DNA of 19,449 bases from CALUTH01 sp964452495. Its GTDB lineage: Bacteria > Cyanobacteriota > Vampirovibrionia > Gastranaerophilales > Gastranaerophilaceae. Position 1 is the stretch's first letter. Each line of letters begins with the position of its first letter. Positions 8,173 through 14,600 of the stretch are shown piece by piece. The stretch is taken from positions 1 through 19,449 of the forward strand of contig CAYVMC010000032.1 in the NCBI GenBank assembly GCA_964452495.1, written 5' to 3'. Position numbers and translations under genes: made by a program. Under the pieces are notes generated by a model. The model had not been told where the DNA came from, ran no database searches, and saw nothing but the letters and a program-made list of their open reading frames with translations.

Positions 8173-8796
8173 TCAATCTCTCGACAGCATTTTAGGTTTG
8201 ATAATTGCTATTGCACATGCAACACCTGCACCAACATACGGAAGTGATGCCATCGTTGTCCTTGTCATTCTTGACATAAATCTCGCACTCTTTTTTATAT
8301 AATCCGGCTGATTTAATATCATACGCCTATAACTCAGTCTTGCATCACGCATAGTTTCTTTTATACCCATTACAAGACCATTTTCATCTATTTCTTTTAT
8401 CGTATTAACCACACCATTACTAATTTTGGGATGATTATTTGCTAAATTATTACCAAATTCATTAAGGAGATAATATCCGCCGGTTGAAGCAGCACCGACA
8501 CAAGCCATTGAGATAAGAGCGTGATTATTTTCATAATCTCTAACCTTTTTTGAGTTCTTTGTCAAAAACTTATTCGCTCCCAGCATTGTACACAAAGATA
8601 ATAAAAATGCTCCCCATTTAAGCCCGCTCCTTGCCCCCTCAAGAATCATCTTAGATGGCATTCCCCTGCGTTTTTTATATGCAGTACTCAGCGCCGCAAG
8701 CGCAGGTGTTGAAAGTAAAATTTTATCCTTCTGGTCAAGACGGCTACGATTAGATGTAAATCCAACAGAAGCCAGACCGGTACTTTCGATACGCAT
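8173..8796 (-). CDS. Small membrane protein of unknown function
   Basis: 207 residues. ATG with AAGGAG eight bases upstream, so the start is sound. Three likely membrane segments lie at about residues 58-76, 92-111 and 181-200, with a charged region between the second and third (KEIDENG, RDARLSYRR). There is no signal peptide or known motif. It stands alone on its strand between nifS and the HEAT-like gene. Its style (a short charged N-terminus, then glycine- and alanine-rich helices) resembles the 148-residue protein at 9803, but I see no clear sequence match. I do not recognise the family. Confidence 0.75.
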   Translation of the reverse strand: MRIESTGLASVGFTSNRSRLDQKDKILLSTPALAALSTAYKKRRGMPSKMILEGARSGLKWGAFLLSLCTMLGANKFLTKNSKKVRDYENNHALISMACVGAASTGGYYLLNEFGNNLANNHPKISNGVVNTIKEIDENGLVMGIKETMRDARLSYRRMILNQPDYIKKSARFMSRMTRTTMASLPYVGAGVACAIAIIKPKMLSRD

Positions 8797-8952
8797 TACC
8801 TAAACTCCTTTAAAAACCACACTATATTTTAACACCTCCACAAAAATTTTTCTGCACCTCAAAACCGTTATTATTTACATAACTTTACAAAATAGCAACT
8901 TTTTCAGTATTTTATACTTTATATTATTAGTAGTAAGTGTATAGGTTAAATT

Positions 8953-9819
8953 ATGGCTGAATATCTTGACAAACAATTACAAGTTCCCAACTATTCGGGT
9001 GTTAACATACAAATAATCAATCCAGCTGTAAATATGGGCGGAAACGGAAACTTACCCGTAGAACATCAGCACAATACAGGTGTATCCAATCTTCCTGCCA
9101 CATCACAAACACAGGAAGGAACATTGCCACAGCCTGTAACAAACCCGTTAACAAATCAGACTGAGGTACCGGCACAAACCCCTTGGAGCAGTATTCCCAA
9201 CGGTTCAATTTACAACAATAATAACAACGAAATAAATAACAACATTCAATACCCGCAGCAACAAACATATTCAGGGTATCCTTATCCTGCTCCATATATG
9301 GCATACCCGCCATACCCGCAATATCCCGGATATCCGCCATATCCCGCAGCGCAGCAGCCCGAACCACAAAAAGAAGAAAAAAAAGAACCTCCAACCGGTA
9401 AAAAACGAATTGTTGCATTGACCGATAATTACATAAAATCCTTGGAAAATTATCTGAATAATCCTAATAAAGAAGTACGACTACAGGCAGCAAAAGATAT
9501 TGTAAGAAGATTTGAAGAAGATATAACAAGATACAATGATCCTGCACTTAATGCACTTGTTAACAAAATGCTACAGGATCCGCAAGGTTCAGTAAGAGGA
9601 ATTGCACTGAGTCTTCTATGTACCGGAACCGCACAGGGAAATGATTATACCGTAACTCTATTAAACAATATGAAAAATGACCAGACAAACAAAGAAGATG
9701 CTCTGCAAGCTACCGAAGCACTCCTCAGGATGTCTGCTCAAACAGAAGTTGTAACTTATCCGCTTTCGGCTGAAGAAATAAAGAAAAAAGAGGCTTTACA
9801 CCATGACTATCACGCTTAA
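8953..9819 (+). CDS. Proline/tyrosine-rich protein with C-terminal HEAT-like helices
   Basis: 288 residues in two parts. Residues 1 to about 150 are low-complexity and probably disordered: Asn/Gln-rich runs, then repeated PYP/PPYPQYPGYPPYP units around 115-135, then a charged EKKEPP linker. Residues about 155-288 are alpha-helical with HEAT-repeat character (EVRLQAAKDIVRRF, SVRGIALSLL, ALQATEALLRMS), a fold that usually binds other proteins. There is no signal peptide or membrane segment. ATG 8953 is preceded by a modest TAGGT. The last 17 bases overlap the next gene, so the two are probably made together. The function is unknown. PYP-rich tails can mediate self-association, but that is inference. 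Confidence 0.8.
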   Translation: MAEYLDKQLQVPNYSGVNIQIINPAVNMGGNGNLPVEHQHNTGVSNLPATSQTQEGTLPQPVTNPLTNQTEVPAQTPWSSIPNGSIYNNNNNEINNNIQYPQQQTYSGYPYPAPYMAYPPYPQYPGYPPYPAAQQPEPQKEEKKEPPTGKKRIVALTDNYIKSLENYLNNPNKEVRLQAAKDIVRRFEEDITRYNDPALNALVNKMLQDPQGSVRGIALSLLCTGTAQGNDYTVTLLNNMKNDQTNKEDALQATEALLRMSAQTEVVTYPLSAEEIKKKEALHHDYHA

Positions 9820-10249
9820 AAACATTTTAATAAAAACAGCCGGTGCCGGAGGTTTAGGACTCGGAATTTATGATGCCCATACTCGTGGCAAACGTACTTC
9901 AATACACTACGGTAAAGAACAAATGGCAGATGCGACACTTGATGCCTGGTTAAATTCCAATCGTATAGATAAAGAAAGTCATGTCGAAAGTCTAATGAAG
10001 GAAAGTGCTTTTAAATGGAGATTAGACAGCCCGCTACCCAAAATACAAGGTAATATTAAAGGTTACGTAAAAGGATTTTTCTCATCAGTTGCAGAAAATG
10101 TAATTCCCATAGGTTTATCAGCCGGAACATTTATGGCAAAAGGCGGCAGCATACTACAAAAAATCTTTGCGGGCGGACTGGGGCTTTATGGACTTTATGC
10201 AATTATAAAAGCATTTACCGGCATTGAACGCAACACAAAAATACGCTAA
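9803..10249 (+). CDS. Small glycine-rich membrane-associated protein, unknown function
   Basis: 148 residues. It begins inside the HEAT-like gene (17-nt overlap, AGAGG nine bases before ATG), so translational coupling is likely. A short glycine-rich hydrophobic stretch lies at residues 10-22 (AGAGGLGLGIYDA). The C-terminal 45 residues hold one or two hydrophobic helices rich in Gly and Ala (VIPIGLSAGTFMA, FAGGLGLYGLYAIIKAF). The middle is soluble and charged. Its TAA overlaps the TAG of the convergent peptide-binding protein gene. I do not recognise the family. The HEAT-like partner may dock on it at the membrane (inference from the overlap). Confidence 0.75.
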   Translation: MTITLKNILIKTAGAGGLGLGIYDAHTRGKRTSIHYGKEQMADATLDAWLNSNRIDKESHVESLMKESAFKWRLDSPLPKIQGNIKGYVKGFFSSVAENVIPIGLSAGTFMAKGGSILQKIFAGGLGLYGLYAIIKAFTGIERNTKIR

Positions 10250-12093
10250 TCTTCACGGTCTATATAAATCTCTTCCGGATTATACCCTATTCCAGATAAT
10301 GATACCGGATACAAATTTTTTAAATAATTTCTTACAGCTATTATTCTTGTCGGTGAATACAAATAAATCATTGGATTTTCATCATATATAATTTCTTGAT
10401 ATCTGTCATAAAGTTTTTTGCGTTCATCAAAATTTGTCTTTAAGGCTGCTTCATCAAAAATATAGTCAAGCTCTTTTTCCATAGGAAGTTTGTCATCACT
10501 GTTATAACCTGCCGGTCGTTGATTAAACATGTGTAAAGGCCCCGTAGAATACCAAACATTTTTTCCGCTATGCGGTTCCAATGGCGAACCGGTAAGCCCC
10601 ATTATTGCCATATCGTAATCATAGGTATTTACAAGTTTATTTACAAGCGAATTAAACTCAATAGGTTTAAAATTAACTTTTATTCCCAAATCTTCAATAT
10701 CCTGTTTAACCATTACTCCTAACGCTTCTCGTTCTGTATTACCAGCGTTAGTAAACAAATCAAATTCTACATAATTTGCATTTTTATCTCTAAGTTTACC
10801 GTTTTTATCGTAATAAAAACCGCCCTGAAGCAGTAGTTGACGAGCCTTATTCAAATCCTGTTCGTGTCCTTTAAGGTTTTTATTTAAGTATATAGAATTA
10901 AGACTTTCTGCCGTAAAAAGCGGTACCCCCAAACCGTTTGCAATATTCATTACCATACTTTCTCTATCAATAGCATAGTCAATTGCAGCTCGAAAATACT
11001 TGTTACCAAACCATTCCTGTTTCACCGGACTTACATTGTATTTTCCATCTTTATTTTTACGGTTATTAAGATTTATCGTTATAAACATAGTACCCGTATC
11101 AGGTCCCAAATTATAAACAGTATAATCAGAAGCAGCTTCCTTTGCTTTATATCGCGCTACATTTGAGCCTCGAAGATTTATCATATCAATTTCTTTTGCC
11201 TCAAATTTGAGAATTTCGTTATTCAAATCCGCAACTATAAAATAAACTAATTTATCAAGATAAGGGAGTTTTTCATTATTACCGTTTACCTTATAATAAT
11301 TAGGGTTTCGTTCATATACAACTCTCTGTGCTGGTACATACTCTTTAAGCCTAAAAGCTCCGCTTGTCACAAGATTTTTAGGGTTAATATCTGTCGACAG
11401 AAACGTATTAAACGCATCCGCCCCTTTATCTGAAACCGGTTTGAAAATATGCTCCGGTGCAATTGGCGCAGATAACTGTCTCAAAAACGGTGCAAACGGT
11501 TTTGAAGTTGTAAATTTCACTGTATAATCATCTATTTTCTTTATATCCGGCAATTTTCCATCAATCACCATCATATCACGTGTTGAAGTATTGCCTAATC
11601 CGGCAAAAATAATTTCTTTATACGTATAAATTACATCATCTGCCGTAATTGGTTTACCATCCGACCAGATAATACCTTTTCTTAATTCAATTGTATATTC
11701 ACATCCGTCAGGACTCACAGAATAATTTTTTGCAAGAAGGGGTATAACTTCACCGTTTGCTGGATTAGAAGTTAAAAGTCCGTCATACATAATCCCGCCC
11801 ATAGTAGAAGATGTTGCATCCATCGCATTAAACGGATTAAAAGTTTTAGGTCCCTCTCCTATTATTGATACAAAGAATTCTCCGCCAAATTTCCCGTTTT
11901 CAGCGCCGGACTTATAATAATCAACACCATCTATTGTCACTGTTGTATCCGGTAACCTTTCAGTTATACCAACAGGCGGTGAAGGTTTAAACATATACTT
12001 TTGTTTTTCTGCCGGAACGTCTTTGTGGAATATAAGCATCATAAATATAAGAACAATTACAAACGACGACAGTATACCAAACAACCTCTTCAT
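10246..12093 (-). CDS. ABC transporter substrate-binding protein, family 5 (oligopeptide/dipeptide type)
   Basis: Binds peptides or similar solutes outside the inner membrane and hands them to an ABC permease. From the ATG at 12093 it is 615 residues with KR plus a long hydrophobic core (residues 5-21): a signal peptide or a retained N-terminal anchor. The frame extends to a GTG at 12135, but that adds 14 residues before the signal, so I prefer 12093. Neither start has a good ribosome-binding site. Family-5 features are clear: TFNPFNAMDATSS, GLLTSNPANGEVIPLLA, LRKGIIWSDGKPITADDVIYTY, and a C-terminal YQEIIYDENPMIYLY. There is no lipobox Cys. No permease or ATPase genes are adjacent, so it is a solitary binding protein here; the peptide specificity is a family guess. 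Confidence 0.88.
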   Translation of the reverse strand: MKRLFGILSSFVIVLIFMMLIFHKDVPAEKQKYMFKPSPPVGITERLPDTTVTIDGVDYYKSGAENGKFGGEFFVSIIGEGPKTFNPFNAMDATSSTMGGIMYDGLLTSNPANGEVIPLLAKNYSVSPDGCEYTIELRKGIIWSDGKPITADDVIYTYKEIIFAGLGNTSTRDMMVIDGKLPDIKKIDDYTVKFTTSKPFAPFLRQLSAPIAPEHIFKPVSDKGADAFNTFLSTDINPKNLVTSGAFRLKEYVPAQRVVYERNPNYYKVNGNNEKLPYLDKLVYFIVADLNNEILKFEAKEIDMINLRGSNVARYKAKEAASDYTVYNLGPDTGTMFITINLNNRKNKDGKYNVSPVKQEWFGNKYFRAAIDYAIDRESMVMNIANGLGVPLFTAESLNSIYLNKNLKGHEQDLNKARQLLLQGGFYYDKNGKLRDKNANYVEFDLFTNAGNTEREALGVMVKQDIEDLGIKVNFKPIEFNSLVNKLVNTYDYDMAIMGLTGSPLEPHSGKNVWYSTGPLHMFNQRPAGYNSDDKLPMEKELDYIFDEAALKTNFDERKKLYDRYQEIIYDENPMIYLYSPTRIIAVRNYLKNLYPVSLSGIGYNPEEIYIDRED

Positions 12094-12158
12094 AACTACA
12101 GAATAGCATAAATAAATATAAGTTCCATACTCCACAAGAGAAAATAAGGAGCAACACA

Positions 12159-12189
12159 GTTATGTCTTTTCAGAAAAATTTGTTGTCAA
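12159..12189 (-). promoter_or_regulatory. Possible promoter of the peptide-binding protein gene
   Basis: On the minus strand TTGACA (12184-12189) is a perfect -35 box. The best -10 is CATAAC (12159-12164), with a long 19-base spacer, so the match is only partial. Confidence 0.35.
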
Positions 12190-12201
12190 AAATATTATTA
12201 C

Positions 12202-12214
12202 CGGTATAATACCG
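12202..12214. promoter_or_regulatory. Odd palindrome between tgt and the peptide-binding protein gene
   Basis: CGGTATAATACCG has perfect 6-bp arms around one base. It lies 12 bases upstream of the TTGACA on the minus strand, where an activator or repressor could bind. Its loop is too short for a hairpin and there is no T-tract, so it is not a tgt terminator. It may be chance. Confidence 0.3.
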
Positions 12215-12283
12215 TTTTCTATGATATCTAAATAAATCCGTAACCCAATTAACGGTTATTATTTCGCTATATCACAACTACTC

Positions 12284-13411
12284 TTACCCTAAAACTAATT
12301 TTTCATAATGAGTTTTATAGAACTTGTCAAACTCATCATTCAAAATAGCCTGACGGGCTTTTTTAGTAAAATCAATTAAGAATTTAATATTATGAATACT
12401 CATAAGTGCCTGACCGGTACCTTCCTGACACTTGTACAGGTGGCGGAGATACGCTCGTGTATGATTCTTACAGCAATAACAGTCGCAATTTTCGTCAAGC
12501 GGGCGCGGATCATCATGATACTGGGCATTTTTAATTTGTTTTTTACCCTCGTATGTAAAGAATGAACCGTGTCTTGCATTTCTTGTAGGCAGCACACAAT
12601 CGAACATATCCACACCACGCAAAATTCCGTCTAATAAATCTTCCGGAGTTCCGACTCCCATAAGGTATCTTGGCTTATCTTCTGGTAAAAGCGGTGCGGT
12701 TAATTCTACAAGGTGGTTTTTAATCTCCGGAGGCTCACCTACGCTCACCCCGCCGATTGCATACCCGACAGCATCAAAAGTCGAAACAACTGCTGCACTT
12801 TCACGGCGTAAGTCATCTTCAAATGCCCCCTGACAAATAGGAAATAATGCCTGATTAGTTGATGTTTTTGCATTAAAGCATCTTTCAAGCCATCTGTGCG
12901 TTCTCTCCATAGCATCTTTCGCCGTTTTATAATCACACGGATAAGGCGCACACCAATCAAAAGCCATAATTATATCAGCTCCTATATCCTGCTGAATTTC
13001 CATAGATACTTCGGGGCTTATAAAATGCTTTTTGCCATCTTTCTGATCTCTAAATTCTACTCCTTCTTCAGATATTTTTCTTAAATGAGCGAGAGAAAAC
13101 ACCTGAAATCCGCCGGAATCAGTTAAAACCGGTTTCTGCCAGTTCATCCAGCCGTGTATACCGCCAAATTGTTTAATCAGTTTATGTCCTGCCCTCAAGT
13201 ATAAATGATATGAGTTTGCAAGAATAATTTGTGCACCTGTATCATAAAGATTATTATTCGTAACCAGTTTAACTGTCGAATTTGTACCTACAGGCATAAA
13301 AATCGGAGTTTCAATATCTCCATGCGGAGTATGCAGAACTCCGGCTCTTGCTCCGGAGTTCTTGCAAATATGTATTAAATCATAACTAAACCCCTGAACG
13401 TTCCTGGTCAT
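12284..13411 (-). CDS. tgt: tRNA-guanine transglycosylase
   Basis: Exchanges guanine-34 for preQ1 in the anticodon of Asp, Asn, His and Tyr tRNAs (queuosine pathway, cytosol). 375 residues, full length. Compared with the Zymomonas enzyme from memory, the key residues fall at constant offsets: Asp98 in DSGGFQVFSL, Asp152 and Cys154 in the base pocket, Gln194, and nucleophile Asp271 in DCVLPTRNARHG. The zinc site is Cys309, Cys311, Cys314 and His340. One oddity: the pocket reads FDWC where FDEC is usual. The start overlaps the end of ndk by 26 bases. The N-terminal alignment (HTPHGDIETPIFMPVGT at 27-43) supports this start, so the two are likely co-transcribed. No other queuosine gene is in view. 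Confidence 0.96.
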   Translation of the reverse strand: MTRNVQGFSYDLIHICKNSGARAGVLHTPHGDIETPIFMPVGTNSTVKLVTNNNLYDTGAQIILANSYHLYLRAGHKLIKQFGGIHGWMNWQKPVLTDSGGFQVFSLAHLRKISEEGVEFRDQKDGKKHFISPEVSMEIQQDIGADIIMAFDWCAPYPCDYKTAKDAMERTHRWLERCFNAKTSTNQALFPICQGAFEDDLRRESAAVVSTFDAVGYAIGGVSVGEPPEIKNHLVELTAPLLPEDKPRYLMGVGTPEDLLDGILRGVDMFDCVLPTRNARHGSFFTYEGKKQIKNAQYHDDPRPLDENCDCYCCKNHTRAYLRHLYKCQEGTGQALMSIHNIKFLIDFTKKARQAILNDEFDKFYKTHYEKLVLG

Positions 13412-13865
13412 AAGTAATCATCTCCAGCATAGATTGCCAGCTGTCATAAATTTCTTCGGGTTTAAAATAGATATCAATTTCTCTTGCCGCACTTTCCGGC
13501 GCATCAGAAGCATGGATTACATTATATTCCATTACCTGTGCAAAATCAGCTCTGATTGTACCGACATCCGCTTTAACCGGATCTGTGCAGCCTACCATGT
13601 GACGTACACTCTCAATTGCACGATAGCCCTCAACTACCATTGCAACAATAGGACCGCTTGTAATATAATTCACTAATCTGTCGTAAAACGGCTTTCCCTG
13701 ATGTTCTTCATAATGTTTTGCGGCAAGTTCGGGTGTTACCTGTAAAAGCTTCATTGCAACAATTTTGAACCCTTTTGTTTCAAAGCGATCAATAATTTTA
13801 CCTATCAATCCTCTTTTTACACCATCAGGCTTAATTGCAACAAATGTTCTTTCTTCCGAAATCAT
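13386..13865 (-). CDS. ndk: Nucleoside diphosphate kinase
   Basis: Moves the gamma-phosphate from ATP to nucleoside diphosphates through a phospho-histidine, balancing NTP and dNTP pools. 159 residues. ERTFVAIKPDGVKRGLIG at the N-terminus binds the nucleotide, and the active His118 sits in NVIHASDAPESAAREI, the NxxH(G/A)SD motif. The C-terminus runs 10-15 residues past the usual end, with ITYDQERSGV lying in the overlap with tgt. A very strong AAGGAGG precedes the ATG, and a good promoter lies 30 bases upstream. Confidence 0.97.
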   Translation of the reverse strand: MISEERTFVAIKPDGVKRGLIGKIIDRFETKGFKIVAMKLLQVTPELAAKHYEEHQGKPFYDRLVNYITSGPIVAMVVEGYRAIESVRHMVGCTDPVKADVGTIRADFAQVMEYNVIHASDAPESAAREIDIYFKPEEIYDSWQSMLEMITYDQERSGV

Positions 13866-13894
13866 AATCCCTCCTTAATCTGTCTCCTTGTGTT

Positions 13895-13923
13895 ATTAGA
13901 GCATAAATATAAATTTTTGTAAA
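13895..13923 (-). promoter_or_regulatory. Promoter of ndk-tgt
   Basis: Minus-strand TTTACA (13918-13923), a 17-base spacer, and TCTAAT (13895-13900), each one mismatch from consensus. The leader then reads AACACAAGGAG, matching the TolC-like leader. An imperfect inverted repeat (GTCATAATTT at 13925-13934 against AAATTTTATGAC at 13952-13963) lies just upstream. Confidence 0.6.
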
Positions 13924-14009
13924 CGTCATAATTTAAGTATTTAATAACTGCAAATTTTATGACTAACAAACACAAAATTTTTTATCCTATTTACCCGATT
14001 TTTAATTAT

Positions 14010-14600
14010 TTACCCCTTTTTAAACACAGCCAGCCTGCGAACATGGCATTCTGCCGTCGGCAAAGTATATTCTACTGACTCAACAAAAACAAAACCAGTT
14101 TTCTTCATAATACCTTTTGCCGCTTTAAGTTCATCTTCAAGAAGCTTTGACTTGTACGCTACAAAATACCCGCCTTTATTTATCAATGGTTCAGCATAAA
14201 TAAGTAATTTATCCAGAGATGCAAGGGCGCGTGAGGTTATAACATCAAATTTTCTTTCCTTAAAATTTTCTATCCTTGAGCAGACAGGATATAAATTTTC
14301 AAGTCCCAATTTTTGTTTAATATTTTCAATTGCCCTTATTTTCTTAGCAATGCTGTCTAATGCCCAAACTTTTATATCAGAATACTCAATAGCAACAGGA
14401 ACAGCAGGAAAACCGCCGCCGGTACCGATATCCAAAAGAGTATCAGGCAGCAGATATTTTTCAAAAAAACTTGATACCGCAAGTGAATCCGCTATATGTT
14501 TTTCAAAAAGATATTTTTCCTCATTCTTTGATATAAGATTAACTTTTGCGTTTTCATCAAGAAAGGCTTCCATATATGGTTGAAACTTTTTTCTATCCAT
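14010..14600 (-). CDS. rsmG: 16S rRNA (guanine-527-N7) methyltransferase RsmG (GidB)
   Basis: SAM-dependent methylation of G527 (E. coli numbering) in the 530 loop of 16S rRNA; loss in other bacteria gives low-level streptomycin resistance. 196 residues, slightly short for the family. Motifs: KVNLISKNEEKYLFEKHIADSL (19-40; canonical NLT...KHxxDSL), LLDIGTGGGFPAVPVA (55-70; SAM loop), LDSIAKKIRAIENI, and FDVITSRALASL. The start overlaps the end of the TPR/ATPase gene by 8 bases (ATGGATAG), so it is likely translated as part of the same message. The 144-base gap after it has no clear terminator, only two copies of TATTTACCC 19 bases apart (13988, 14007). Confidence 0.95.
   Translation of the reverse strand: MDRKKFQPYMEAFLDENAKVNLISKNEEKYLFEKHIADSLAVSSFFEKYLLPDTLLDIGTGGGFPAVPVAIEYSDIKVWALDSIAKKIRAIENIKQKLGLENLYPVCSRIENFKERKFDVITSRALASLDKLLIYAEPLINKGGYFVAYKSKLLEDELKAAKGIMKKTGFVFVESVEYTLPTAECHVRRLAVFKKG

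Noticed and set aside
8797..8952. Promoters in the divergent gap between the small membrane protein and the HEAT-like gene
   Set aside because: Several AT-rich hexamers exist, but none pairs with a 16-18 base spacer and good matches on both boxes.
12096..12135. GTG start of the peptide-binding protein
   Set aside because: It puts 14 residues ahead of the signal sequence and has no ribosome-binding site.
13988..14015. Direct repeat TATTTACCC as an origin iteron or attachment site
   Set aside because: Only two 9-bp AT-rich copies with no associated replication or integrase gene.
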